Source: Kitasatospora kifunensis (GTDB lineage: Bacteria; Actinomycetota; Actinomycetes; Streptomycetales; Streptomycetaceae). From it: a stretch of 64,000 nt of DNA. Below are positions 42,495 to 50,922 of this stretch, piece by piece. The stretch covers positions 4,278,001-4,342,000 of the forward strand of contig NZ_JACHJV010000001.1 in NCBI RefSeq assembly GCF_014203855.1, in the 5' to 3' direction. Numbering within the stretch: position 1 is the first letter of the stretch; every line of letters starts with the position of its first letter. A program made the position numbers and the translations under genes. The notes below the pieces were generated by a model. It made no database searches. It was given only the letters and a program-made list of their open reading frames with translations, and had not been told where the DNA came from.

Positions 42495-42539
42495 CCGACG
42501 CCGCCGCCCGGCCGCCCGCCTGGCCGGGCGCGGCGTCGG
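42495..42539. terminator. GC-rich hairpin between hydrolase and multicopper oxidase genes
   Basis: CCGACGCCGCCGCCCGGCC (42495-42513) pairs with GGCCGGGCGCGGCGTCGG (42522-42539) with a single bulged base and an 8-nt loop, between two convergent genes. Confidence 0.75.
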
Positions 42540-42543
42540 GGCG

Positions 42544-44799
42544 TCAGGGCGTCGGCGCGTAGGGGCGCATCATCTCGTTGTCTTCGTGATCGATGATGTG
42601 GCAGTGCCAGACGTAACCCGGTCCTTCGGTGGGGTCGAAGGGGTAGCGGTTCTCGCCCGGCACGACGGCGGCCACCTCGGTCGTGCTGGGCGCCCAGCGG
42701 GCGATCACCCTGGTCACCTGTCCCGGATTGGTGTTGACCGTGTCCTTCCAGCCCGCCTCGCTCGGGTCCGGCGGCAGGACCGGCCCGGTCAGGAAGCGGC
42801 TGAAGGCGGGGTTGCCGCCGAGGGCGCCGTCGGCGTTCGGGGTGAGGTAGTCGCGGGGCGGCCCGTAGCCGGGGATGACCGTACCGGGCTGGTAGACGAC
42901 CTCGCCCAGGGTGCCGTCGCAGAGCTGTCCTTCGTAGGTGCCCCCCGGGAACTCCGCGGCCCAGGCGTCGAGATAGTCGTTGACCTTGATGCCCTGCCGG
43001 TTGAGGACCTGGAAACTGACCAGGTGGAGGTGGATCGGGTGGGCGAAGTCCGAGGTGTTGAGGATCTCCCAGATCTCGGTGGCCCCGACGCGCGGCTGTT
43101 CGGTCAGCCACAGGCCCTGGCCGTACCGGTCGCGCCGGGAGCCTTCGATCGGTGTGGTGGTACCGGCGCGCAGGCCGGTCCACAGGCTGTTGTTGACCAG
43201 CGCGATGAGTGTTCCGCAGTTGCCGTCGGGCGGTACCGCACACGGGGCCGTGTCCTGCTCGTTGAGCACGAGTTGGCGGTTGGCGTGCACGCGCACGTCG
43301 GGAGCGACCTGGCCGCTGCCGGGGTCGGCGAGCCGGACGATCGGCGCCGGCCGCCCTGGGCCGCCGCGCAGCGGTGCACCGGTCGCCGGGTCGTAGGTGG
43401 TGTCCCGGCCGGAGAGCGGGAGGGTCACGTCGATGCGCATGAGCTGACCGTCCAGGGACGGGTTCGGCGGCGGGCCGACGGGGAACGAGTGGGCCGCCGT
43501 GTTGGTCAGGATCAGTGAGGTGCCCGCGAGTCCGGAGAAGTCGATGATCACGTCGGCGCGTTCCGCCGGCGCGAGGTTGAGCGGGAGCGCGTTCGCCTGG
43601 CCGGGCGTGTTGAGCTCCGCAGGGGCGTCGAGCAGTCCGCTGTCGGTGCCGATCTGCCAGAACGGCACCGCCGACGGTGCGTTGGGCCAGTCCGCGTTCG
43701 GCGCGTCGGTGAGACTCATCGACAGGTACCGCGCGTTGCACCCGTTGAGGAAGCGGAAGCGGTAGCGGCGCGGTTCGACGGTGAGCACGGGCCAGGTGCG
43801 GCCGTTGACCACCATCGCGTCACCGAGGTACGTGGAGATCCAGAACGGGTGCGCGTGCGGGTTCTGTGGCGGGATGACCAGGTCGGCGGCCGGATTCGAG
43901 CCGTCGGGGAACAGCAGTTGCCCGTTGGTGTCGAACTGCCGGTCCTGAATCGCGAGTTCGATCTCGTACGGGTCGGCCGGGAGCCGCAGAGGGTTGTCCG
44001 ACCGGCCGGTGTCGTACCGGTCGCGCACCAGGTAGAAGGCGGCGAGTCCGCCGAACACGTTGAGCCGGGTGACGCCGAGGGCGTGGTCGTGGAACCACAG
44101 CGTGGCCGCCGGTTGGGCGTTCGGATACCGGTAGACGGCCTCGTTCGGCGCCGCCGGGTCGCTCGTGGCGTAGCCGGAGCCGCGCTGGCCGGCCGAGGTG
44201 AACCAGGCCTGCGGTCCACCATCGACGGTGGAGGGCACCTCGCCGCCGTGCAGGTGCGCGACGGCCGGGATCGGGCCGCGATAGGGCTCGAAGGAGCCCA
44301 TCTGGTTCAGCGGGTCGGCCCAGTGGAGGGTCTGGTCGACCGTCAGCAGCGGCGCCACCCGTGACCCGGCATCGACCCCCGGCAGCTTGTTGACGTAGCG
44401 GACGGTGGTGGGGCGACCCTCCCGGGCCTCGACGGTGCAGCCGGGCCAACTCGCGGGCCGGTCCGCGACCTGGTACCCCCACACCCAGGTGCCGTCGGAA
44501 TACGCATCCGGATACATCGAGGGGGGCAGCACGTGTTGGGCGAACTCGACGAAAGAGGTCGTCATCGAGGAGGCGTCGACCCGATTTCCGCCGAACGTCG
44601 GCAGCGCCGTGACGTACTTGGGAATCTTCGCGCCCGGCAGCGGAGTCTGCGGTTGCAGGACCGATGCCGCGGCCCGCTGGGGGGAGATCAGTCCATTGAG
44701 GGCGGTGATGGACGCGGCGCCGAGGCATCCCGCGAGAAGTAGCCGTCGACGGCTCAGCTGTTCCGAGCCGAACGGGTCACCGCTTGCTTTCTCCGACAT
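42544..44799 (-). CDS. Tat-exported multicopper oxidase (phenoxazinone-synthase/bilirubin-oxidase-like)
   Basis: 751 residues. A twin-arginine signal (LSRRRLLLAGCLGAASI) at about residues 15-31 marks Tat export. Copper ligands appear in the canonical order: AHLHGGEV, LWFHDHALG (about 231-239), AHPIHLHL (about 600), and the C-terminal YVWHCHIIDHEDNEMM (type 1/3 sites; the final M is the axial ligand). It oxidises phenols, aminophenols or metal ions with reduction of oxygen to water. The long form with extra N-terminal region is close in layout to phenoxazinone synthase-type enzymes. The ATG has AGGAAGG upstream. Confidence 0.92.
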   Translation of the reverse strand: MSEKASGDPFGSEQLSRRRLLLAGCLGAASITALNGLISPQRAAASVLQPQTPLPGAKIPKYVTALPTFGGNRVDASSMTTSFVEFAQHVLPPSMYPDAYSDGTWVWGYQVADRPASWPGCTVEAREGRPTTVRYVNKLPGVDAGSRVAPLLTVDQTLHWADPLNQMGSFEPYRGPIPAVAHLHGGEVPSTVDGGPQAWFTSAGQRGSGYATSDPAAPNEAVYRYPNAQPAATLWFHDHALGVTRLNVFGGLAAFYLVRDRYDTGRSDNPLRLPADPYEIELAIQDRQFDTNGQLLFPDGSNPAADLVIPPQNPHAHPFWISTYLGDAMVVNGRTWPVLTVEPRRYRFRFLNGCNARYLSMSLTDAPNADWPNAPSAVPFWQIGTDSGLLDAPAELNTPGQANALPLNLAPAERADVIIDFSGLAGTSLILTNTAAHSFPVGPPPNPSLDGQLMRIDVTLPLSGRDTTYDPATGAPLRGGPGRPAPIVRLADPGSGQVAPDVRVHANRQLVLNEQDTAPCAVPPDGNCGTLIALVNNSLWTGLRAGTTTPIEGSRRDRYGQGLWLTEQPRVGATEIWEILNTSDFAHPIHLHLVSFQVLNRQGIKVNDYLDAWAAEFPGGTYEGQLCDGTLGEVVYQPGTVIPGYGPPRDYLTPNADGALGGNPAFSRFLTGPVLPPDPSEAGWKDTVNTNPGQVTRVIARWAPSTTEVAAVVPGENRYPFDPTEGPGYVWHCHIIDHEDNEMMRPYAPTP

Positions 44800-45532
44800 G
44801 GCAGGCCTTCCTGAAGGCTGTCCCGTAAACTCATCCGAAGCTGGTCAGGCGCATGATTCGTCGATGATCGGTATCGTTTTATCTGAGTTTCCAGGCGCTA
44901 CTCGACTGCGCCGGACCAGGAAATGCAACACTCGATCCAAGGGCATGCCGAGCCACGGAACTGCCTTGATTTGATGGGGAGTTGCGACGCCACCGGCCTG
45001 GCCGTTCCGCAGCAGGCTCCCGCTGCCGACAGCCCTCCGGCATGTGTATTTTGACAACGCAGAGCATACATATCGCGGCTCTTCACTCAAGGAACCGCCA
45101 CGCTGCACGCCAACCGTTCGGTCTGCCTCAGTAGTACATGCAGCACGGGGTCACGGAAGGCCCGGCAAAGAGTGTCCGAAGGGCCGGTCGGTCGAAGTCG
45201 GCCTTGTTCTCAAGGTTTGGTTCGGCGATTATCGGGCCCCATTTTCAGTGGGCATCGGGTATGCGTTACGCCAAGCACTCGGTGTGGCCGAATGCTGCTC
45301 GGGCCTGCCAGACGATCTCGGCGGGCACGGCGATTTCCGGACCCCCGCCCTCGGCGGAGCCGTCGTGAGGGGAGCGACTCGGTCGGGGCGACGTGTCCCC
45401 GCGCGGGTGGTGGCACGGATCAAGGGGGTGGCCGTCCGCCGCGCCGACCTCCCGGTGCCAGCGCGTCACGGTCGGCATCCGCGGGAACGCCGAAGGCCCG
45501 CACCGTGGAAACGGTGCGGGCCTTCTGACCTG
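44800..45532. other. Gene-poor, lower-GC stretch between multicopper oxidase and tRNA-Ser
   Basis: About 730 bp in which no reading frame is convincing: several short overlapping frames (up to about 170 codons) exist on both strands with no recognisable family and no good ribosome site. The left half (44830-45120) is close to half A+T, much lower in GC than the rest of the window. A TTGACA word lies near 45050 on the plus strand. The tRNA terminator occupies 45492-45525. It may be the worn remains of inserted DNA at the tRNA 3' end. Confidence 0.5.
45492..45525 (-). terminator. Terminator hairpin downstream of tRNA-Ser(GGA)
   Basis: GAAGGCCCGCACCGT (45492-45506) and ACGGTGCGGGCCTTC (45511-45525) are perfect 15-bp complements with a GGAA loop, placed 8 nt after the 3' end of the minus-strand tRNA. 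Confidence 0.85.
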
Positions 45533-45617
45533 CGGAGGATACGAGATTCGAACTCGTGAGGGGTTGCCCCCAACACGCTTTCCAAGCGTGCGCCCTAGGC
45601 CTCTAGGCGAATCCTCC
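45533..45617 (-). tRNA. tRNA-Ser (anticodon GGA)
   Basis: On the minus strand GGAGGAT (from 45617) pairs with ATCCTCC (plus 45534-45540). The anticodon loop CTTGGAAA gives GGA, reading UCC/UCU. The variable arm GTTGGGGGCAACCCC is long, as in all serine tRNAs, and the T arm has GAGTTCGAATCTC. The CCA end is not encoded (CAG follows the discriminator). A terminator lies just downstream. Confidence 0.95.
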
Positions 45618-45749
45618 GTGGGAGAGCTTAGCCCATGTTCAGGGGTGCTCGCGAACCGCTATCTCGCAGGTGGAGGTGGAAGGTGGCCTGCGGATCGGAG
45701 AGTGGGGTGGGGGGTCGGGATGGCGGCCGGGATCCGGTACTCTTGTGCC

Positions 45750-45837
45750 AGCCCCTCGTGTGGCGTTATCTCTCTGAACCCCCCCAGGGCCGGAAGGCAG
45801 CAAGGGTAGGAGGGCTCTGGCGGGTGCACGAGGGGTC
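45750..45837 (+). ncRNA. ffs: Signal recognition particle RNA, small bacterial (4.5S) type
   Basis: CCCCTCGTG (45752-45760) pairs with CACGAGGGG (45827-45835) to close the hairpin, and the conserved SRP apical region GGCCGGAAGGCAGCAAGG (45789-45806) lies at its tip. It pairs with Ffh to target nascent membrane and secreted proteins. It lies immediately upstream of dnaX, a common actinobacterial arrangement. Ends are approximate to a few bases. Confidence 0.9.
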
Positions 45838-45913
45838 CTTGCGTTCCTGGAGACGGACTGCGGGGGACCGAGGGACCACGCGTTTGTCAGTCTGTCCCGA
45901 TATCGTCGGGGGC

Positions 45914-48190
45914 GTGTCCCTAGCCCTGTACCGCCGCTATCGCCCCGAGACTTTCGCCGAGGTCATCGGGCAGGAGCACGTGACCGCTCCGCTCCAGCAG
46001 GCCCTGCGCAACAACAGGGTCAACCACGCCTATCTGTTCAGCGGCCCGCGCGGCTGCGGCAAGACGACCAGTGCGCGCATCCTGGCCCGCTGCCTCAACT
46101 GTGAGCAGGGGCCGACGCCGACGCCGTGCGGTGAGTGCCAGTCCTGCCGGGATCTGGCGACGGGCGGGCCGGGGTCGATCGACGTGATCGAGATCGACGC
46201 CGCTTCGCACGGTGGCGTGGACGACGCGCGTGAGCTGCGGGAGCGGGCGTTCTTCGCGCCGGTGCACAGCCGGTACAAGATCTTCATCCTGGACGAGGCA
46301 CACATGGTGACCTCGGCCGGGTTCAACGCGCTGCTCAAGGTGGTGGAGGAGCCGCCGGAGCACCTCAAGTTCATCTTCGCGACCACCGAGCCGGAGAAGG
46401 TGATCGGGACGATCCGCTCCCGGACGCACCACTATCCGTTCCGGTTGGTCCCGCCGGGGACGCTGCGGGACTACCTGGCCGAGGTCTGTGGGCGGGAGGG
46501 CATCCAGGTCGAGGACTCGGTGTTCCCGCTGGTGGTGCGGGCCGGTGCGGGGTCGGTGCGTGACTCGATGTCGGTGATGGACCAGCTGCTGGCCGGCGCC
46601 GCCGAGGGCGGGGTGACGTACAGGATGGCCACCGCGCTGCTCGGGTACACCGACTCGGCGCTGTTGGACGAGGTGGTCGACGCGTTCGCGGCGCAGGACG
46701 GCGCGACGGTCTTCCAGGTGATCGACCGGGTGGTCGAGGGCGGGCACGATCCGCGGCGGTTCGTGACGGACCTGCTGGAGCGGCTGCGCGATCTGGTGAT
46801 CCTGGCCACCGTGCCGGAGGCCGGGGAGAAGGGGCTGATCGACGCTCCGGCGGACCGGATCGCGATCATGCAGGCGCAGGCCGACCGGTTCGGGTCGGGG
46901 GAGTTGAGCCGGGCCGCCGACATCGTCAACACCGGGCTGACCGAGATGCGTGGGAACGCCGCGCCCCGGCTGCAGCTGGAGTTGATCTGCGCCCGGGTGA
47001 TGCTGCCCGGGGCTTACACCGACGAGCTGTCGCTGATGGCCCGGGTGGACAAGCTGGAGCGGCGCTCCGCGATGGCCCCGGTGATGGGGATGGGCGAGGC
47101 GGTGGCCCCGGCCCCGGTCCAGTTCGCTCCTGCTCCCGTCGCCCCAGCACCGGTGGCGCAGGCCCCCGTTGCGGCACCTCCGGAGTCGGCCCCGATGCCC
47201 GCGCCGCAGCAGGCGGCCCAGTCGCCGCAGCAAGCAGTGCAGCAGCAGGCAGCGCAGCAACCGCCCGCGTCGGCGGCGCCGGCGCCCGGGGCCTGGCCGA
47301 TCCCGCGCAGCTTCCCCGCGCCGGGGGCGGCGCCCGCCCCTGCGGCGCAGCAGCCCCCGCAGCAGGCGGCCCCCCCGGTCCCGGCGGCGCCCGTCGCTCC
47401 GGTGGCCGCTGCGCCGCAGGTTGCCCCCGGGCAGTCGGCGCCGTCCGCGCAGCAGCAGCAAGACGCTGCCCAGGTGCGGCAGTTGTGGCCGCAGGTGCTG
47501 GAGGCGGTGAAGAACCGGCGCCGGTTCACCTGGATCCTGCTCAGCCAGAACGGCCAGGTGGCCGGCTTCGACGGCAGCACGCTGCAGGTCTCGTTCATCA
47601 ACGCCGGTGCCCGCGACAGCTTCGTCAGCAGCAACAGCGACGACGTGCTCCGTCAGGCGCTGGCCGATGCGCTCGGTGTGGACTGGCGAGTCGAGTGCAT
47701 CGTGGACCCGTCCGGCGGCACTCAGTCGCCGCAGGCCGCCGGCGGTGGCGGCACCGGCGGTGGTGGCGGTGGCTGGGGAGCCGCGCCGCAGGCGCCGCGT
47801 GCGACGTCACCGGCCGCGACGGCCACCGCGGTGGGCGGGTTCGGCGTCGCCAGTGGTGCGCCGGGCAGTGCGGCGGGCGGTATGACCGGCAGTACGACCG
47901 GTGGCATGGCAGGCAATCCGGCAGCTGGGGCGCCAACCGGCAGCGCCGGCGCGGCGGGTCACGCGGCCCCGGGCGCGATGCCCTCCGCGGCCGGCCCTGG
48001 CGCCGCGCCGCAGCCTCCGGCAGCCGCGGCCGCAGCGCAGGCGGCGGCGCTGGAGCCGCTGGCTCCCGAGGACGAGGACATCTCGGTGGACGACGTCCCG
48101 GACGTCCGCCAGGAGACGGCCTCGGGCCAGGAGCTGATCATGCGTGAGCTCGGCGCGACCGTTCTGGAGGAGATCCAGCACGGCAACTGA
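45914..48190 (+). CDS. dnaX: DNA polymerase III subunits gamma and tau
   Basis: 758 residues. The AAA+ clamp-loader domain begins LALYRRYRPETFAEVIGQEH, with Walker A GPRGCGKTT (about 43-51), zinc-binding Cys cluster (CLNCEQG, CGECQSC, about 58-77), Walker B ILDEAHM (about 126), and sensor-1 FIFATTEPEK. From about residue 390 there is a long Ala/Pro/Gln-rich linker, then a conserved tau-like module (LEAVKNRRRFTWILLSQNGQ), a second Gly/Ala-rich stretch and an acidic end. The frame is open to 45635, but GTG 45914 starts the conserved sequence. It loads the sliding clamp; no gamma-producing slippery A-run is visible. Confidence 0.95.
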   Translation: MSLALYRRYRPETFAEVIGQEHVTAPLQQALRNNRVNHAYLFSGPRGCGKTTSARILARCLNCEQGPTPTPCGECQSCRDLATGGPGSIDVIEIDAASHGGVDDARELRERAFFAPVHSRYKIFILDEAHMVTSAGFNALLKVVEEPPEHLKFIFATTEPEKVIGTIRSRTHHYPFRLVPPGTLRDYLAEVCGREGIQVEDSVFPLVVRAGAGSVRDSMSVMDQLLAGAAEGGVTYRMATALLGYTDSALLDEVVDAFAAQDGATVFQVIDRVVEGGHDPRRFVTDLLERLRDLVILATVPEAGEKGLIDAPADRIAIMQAQADRFGSGELSRAADIVNTGLTEMRGNAAPRLQLELICARVMLPGAYTDELSLMARVDKLERRSAMAPVMGMGEAVAPAPVQFAPAPVAPAPVAQAPVAAPPESAPMPAPQQAAQSPQQAVQQQAAQQPPASAAPAPGAWPIPRSFPAPGAAPAPAAQQPPQQAAPPVPAAPVAPVAAAPQVAPGQSAPSAQQQQDAAQVRQLWPQVLEAVKNRRRFTWILLSQNGQVAGFDGSTLQVSFINAGARDSFVSSNSDDVLRQALADALGVDWRVECIVDPSGGTQSPQAAGGGGTGGGGGGWGAAPQAPRATSPAATATAVGGFGVASGAPGSAAGGMTGSTTGGMAGNPAAGAPTGSAGAAGHAAPGAMPSAAGPGAAPQPPAAAAAAQAAALEPLAPEDEDISVDDVPDVRQETASGQELIMRELGATVLEEIQHGN

Positions 48191-48222
48191 GGCCCGGGCG
48201 GTCCAAGACCGACCGGCCTCAG

Positions 48223-48248
48223 TGCCCCGCTCCGCGCAGCGCGGGGCA
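48223..48248 (+). terminator. Hairpin after dnaX
   Basis: TGCCCCGC (48223-48230) and GCGGGGCA (48241-48248) form perfect 8-bp arms with a 10-nt loop, 33 bp after the dnaX stop. Confidence 0.6.
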
Positions 48249-48326
48249 GGACGTAGGCTCGACCCGACGTGGTCCGACGGATGACGCAGCAGTGCGACGG
48301 GGCCCCGCAGCCGGACCCGGGCCCGT

Positions 48327-48380
48327 GTGACAGAGCTCATGTGACAGAGCTCATGTCACCGGGTCCACGTGACAGAGCCC
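48327..48380 (+). repeat. Tandem 14-bp repeats upstream of ybaB
   Basis: GTGACAGAGCTCAT occurs at 48327-48340 and again directly at 48341-48354, and a third partial copy GTGACAGAGC starts at 48369. The second copy extends to GTGACA-GAGCTCA-TGTCAC, a 6-bp inverted repeat. The block ends 24 bp before the ybaB start codon, in its probable promoter or leader. Confidence 0.7.
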
Positions 48381-48403
48381 AGTACCTCAGGCAGGAGTGA
48401 ACC

Positions 48404-48748
48404 GTGTTCCCTGGTGGCCAGCCCAACATGCAGCAGCTGCTCAAGCAGGCGCAGAAGATGCAGCAGGACCTCGCCAAGGCCCAGGAGGAGCTGGCCCAGA
48501 CGCGGGTCAGTGGTACGGCGGGTGGCGGCCTGGTCGAGGCGACGGTGACCGGCAGCGGTGAGCTGGTGGCGCTGACCATCGCCCCGGCGGCCGTGGACCC
48601 GCAGGACACGGAGACGCTGGCCGACCTCGTGCTGGCCGCGGTCCGCGATGCCAACGCCGCCGCGCAGAAGCTCCAGGCGGACCGGATGGGCCCGCTGACC
48701 CAGGGGCTGGGCGGCATGGGCGGCGGTATCCCCGGCCTGCCGTTCTGA
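48404..48748 (+). CDS. ybaB: YbaB/EbfC-family nucleoid-associated protein
   Basis: 114 residues. [20 protein letters not shown] forms the first helix, followed by the beta strands [20 protein letters not shown] and [20 protein letters not shown], the complete YbaB fold. A Gly-rich start (FPGGQP) and tail ([12 protein letters not shown]) are common in actinobacterial members. It binds DNA as a tweezer-shaped dimer. The GTG start has GCAGGAG upstream. Sits between dnaX and recR in the conserved order. Confidence 0.95.
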   Translation: MFPGGQPNMQQLLKQAQKMQQDLAKAQEELAQTRVSGTAGGGLVEATVTGSGELVALTIAPAAVDPQDTETLADLVLAAVRDANAAAQKLQADRMGPLTQGLGGMGGGIPGLPF

Positions 48749-48791
48749 CATTTCGGGGTCGCGGAGCGAAACAGTTCGATCAGAGTCGACT

Positions 48792-48825
48792 TTCGGGCGT
48801 CGGGCCGGTGTGTCCGGCGCCCGAA
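48792..48825 (+). terminator. Hairpin after ybaB
   Basis: TTCGGGCG (48792-48799) and CGCCCGAA (48818-48825), with CCGG/CCGG pairing inside, form a stem 44 bp downstream of the ybaB stop. It may reduce transcription into recR. Confidence 0.55.
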
Positions 48826-48980
48826 TCGTTGGATGATGGCACCGTCGCACCGGACGGTCGCACCAGAGCGCCCGCGCCAGGCAGGCGTGCCCACCGGCGC
48901 GCCGACCAGGGCACCAACCAGCAGGCCGCCGGGCCTGCCGGACCGAAGAAGCACGACAGAGGCAGTGGAAGGGCAGCGCG

Positions 48981-49580
48981 GTGTACGAGGGCGTAGTTCA
49001 GGACCTGATCGACGAACTGGGCAGGCTGCCCGGCGTCGGGCCCAAGAGCGCCCAGCGGATCGCCTTCCACATCCTGCAGTCCGATCCGGTGGACGTGCGG
49101 CGGTTGGCGCACGCGCTGCTGGAGGTCAAGGAGAAGGTGCGGTTCTGCTCGGTCTGCGGCAACGTCGCGGAGGCCGAGCAGTGCCGGGTCTGCCTGGACC
49201 CGCGCCGCGACCTCACGGTGATCTGCGTGGTCGAGGAGCCCAAGGACGTGGTCGCGATCGAGCGGACGCGCGAGTTCCGTGGCCGCTACCACGTGCTCGG
49301 CGGCGCGATCAGTCCGATCGAAGGGGTCGGGCCGGATGACCTGCGGATCCGCGAGCTGCTGGCGCGGCTGGCCGACGGGACGGTCGGCGAGCTGATCCTC
49401 GCCACAGACCCCAATCTGGAGGGGGAGGCAACCGCCACCTACCTGGCCCGGCTCTGCAAGCCGATGGGCCTGAAGGTGACTCGGCTGGCGAGCGGGCTGC
49501 CCGTCGGCGGGGACTTGGAGTACGCCGACGAGGTCACCCTCGGCCGGGCCTTCGAAGGGAGACGACTGCTCGATGTCTGA
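48981..49580 (+). CDS. recR: Recombination mediator RecR
   Basis: 199 residues, the standard RecR length. HhH motif [20 protein letters not shown] (about 11-30), the C4 zinc finger [16 protein letters not shown] (about 56-71), the Toprim start [16 protein letters not shown], and the Walker-like [15 protein letters not shown] late in the chain. It loads RecA with RecO/RecF at gaps. The start codon is GTG 48981. It overlaps the following DUF5063 gene by 8 bp, indicating an operon. Confidence 0.97.
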   Translation: MYEGVVQDLIDELGRLPGVGPKSAQRIAFHILQSDPVDVRRLAHALLEVKEKVRFCSVCGNVAEAEQCRVCLDPRRDLTVICVVEEPKDVVAIERTREFRGRYHVLGGAISPIEGVGPDDLRIRELLARLADGTVGELILATDPNLEGEATATYLARLCKPMGLKVTRLASGLPVGGDLEYADEVTLGRAFEGRRLLDV

Positions 49581-50229
49581 CAACAGCGCACACCAGGCGG
49601 TGCACACGGTTCACACCTTTGAACCGGATGACTTCGCGGTGCAGATCGCGGATTCCATCAAGAGCTTCGTGCTCGCGGTGACCGAGATCGCCAAGGGCGA
49701 CGAACCGGGCAGCGCGGTGTCGCTGCTGCTCCTCGAGGTCTCCCAGCTGCTGCTGGCCGGCGGTCGGCTCGGCGCGATCGAGGACGTGGTGCCCGAGGAC
49801 CGCTTCGAGCCGGACGCCGGCCCGGAGCCGGACGGCGTGGAGCTGCGCGAGCACCTCGCCGAGCTGCTCGCGCCGATCGACGTCTACCACGAGGTCTTCG
49901 ACCCGTACGGTCCGCCGGACAAGCCGAACGCCTTCCGGATCTCGGACGACCTGGCGGGTGTGGTCAGCGACCTGCGGCACGGGCTGACCCACTACGACGA
50001 GGGCCGGGTCAGTGAGGCGCTCTGGTGGTGGCAGTTCTCCTACCTCTCCACCTGGGGCTCGAGTTGCACGGCGGTGCTGCGCGCGCTGCAGTCGCTGATC
50101 GCGCACGTGCGGTTGGACAGCCCGATCGGCGCGGTGCCGGACGGGGCCGACACCGACGACGACGGGTTGACGGACGAGCAGTTGGAGCAGCAGGCGGGCG
50201 ACCTGATGGCGGCCGAGCTCGGGGCCTGA
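49573..50229 (+). CDS. DUF5063-domain protein
   Basis: 218 residues, acidic and mostly helical. Visible segments include [57 protein letters not shown] and [15 protein letters not shown]. Proteins of this type (DUF5063) follow recR in many Streptomyces genomes, so a link to recombination or nucleoid maintenance is possible but unproven. It overlaps recR by 8 bp. No known catalytic motif. Confidence 0.85.
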   Translation: MSDNSAHQAVHTVHTFEPDDFAVQIADSIKSFVLAVTEIAKGDEPGSAVSLLLLEVSQLLLAGGRLGAIEDVVPEDRFEPDAGPEPDGVELREHLAELLAPIDVYHEVFDPYGPPDKPNAFRISDDLAGVVSDLRHGLTHYDEGRVSEALWWWQFSYLSTWGSSCTAVLRALQSLIAHVRLDSPIGAVPDGADTDDDGLTDEQLEQQAGDLMAAELGA

Positions 50230-50292
50230 CGCCGCAACGCGTGCTGCCTCGGCTCCCGACGCCGCAGCGCGCGAAGCCCTCGGGCAGAGCGC

Positions 50293-50808
50293 TCAGATAT
50301 CGATCAGCAGCAGACGCAGCAGCTCATTGAGCTGCTGCGTCTGTTCGCCGTTGAGGGGGGTCAGCGCCCGCTGCTGCTCGGTCAGGCCGGCGGTGGCCGC
50401 CTGGTCGACCACCGCCCGGCCCGCGTTGGTGAGCGTGATCCGCAGGCCGCGCCGGTCCGCGGGGTCGGGGGAGCGCACCACCAGGCCGCCGCGCTCCAGC
50501 TTGTCGAGCCGGCCGGTCATGCCACCGGTGGTCAGCATCAGGGTGGCGGTCAGCTGGCGCGGCGAGAGCGTGTGCGGGGCGGGGGCCCGACGCAGCGTGG
50601 CGAGCACGTCGAACTCGCCGCGGCTGATGCCGTACTCCTGGTAGATCTTCTCGATCCGGTCGCCCATGATCCGAGCCAGCCGGTAGATCCGGCCGAACAC
50701 CGCCATCGCGTCCGTCTGCAGGTCCGGCCTGGCCACCCGCCACTGCTCGATGATCGCGTCCACCGCGTCAACGCCGGCTGCCGCCGGCTGCTGCTCTGAC
50801 TGATCCAT
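50293..50808 (-). CDS. MarR-family transcriptional regulator
   Basis: 171 residues. The winged HTH spans about residues 50-130: ISRGEFDVLATLRRAPAPHT, LSPRQLTATLMLTTGGMTGR, LDKLERGGLVVRSPDPADRR (recognition helix and wing), then the dimerisation helices. The ATG at 50808 is preferred to one at 50838, which lies inside an operator-like palindrome. It is divergent from an MFS gene with two palindromes in the gap, which is the classic MarR-exporter arrangement. Confidence 0.88.
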   Translation of the reverse strand: MDQSEQQPAAAGVDAVDAIIEQWRVARPDLQTDAMAVFGRIYRLARIMGDRIEKIYQEYGISRGEFDVLATLRRAPAPHTLSPRQLTATLMLTTGGMTGRLDKLERGGLVVRSPDPADRRGLRITLTNAGRAVVDQAATAGLTEQQRALTPLNGEQTQQLNELLRLLLIDI

Positions 50809-50826
50809 GGGACCAGTCTGCCATAA

Positions 50827-50873
50827 AGATGCTTGCATCTAAGTAGCTTGCTGCTAAGTTACTTACAACTTAG
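50827..50873. promoter_or_regulatory. Two MarR operator candidates
   Basis: AGATGC-TT-GCATCT (50827-50840) and CTAAGTT-ACTTAC-AACTTAG (50854-50873) are both perfect inverted repeats lying in an AT-rich stretch between the MarR and MFS starts, suited to binding two dimers. Confidence 0.7.
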
Positions 50874-50922
50874 CGAATGGCGGGCGATGTGCCGCCAGGC
50901 GTCACCAGCACTGGAGGCATCC

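Noticed and set aside
44845-45478. Possible transposase remnant on the minus strand
   Set aside because: A short piece (EIAVPAEIVWQARAAF) faintly recalls the start of IS1182-type transposases, but it stops within 10 codons and no further matching segment or inverted terminal repeat is visible.
45635-45913. N-terminal extension of dnaX
   Set aside because: The extension would cover the SRP RNA gene and has no similarity to DnaX; the conserved sequence starts at GTG 45914.
48749-48980. Short genes between ybaB and recR
   Set aside because: Several frames are open but none has a ribosome site or recognisable content; a terminator-like hairpin occupies part of the gap.
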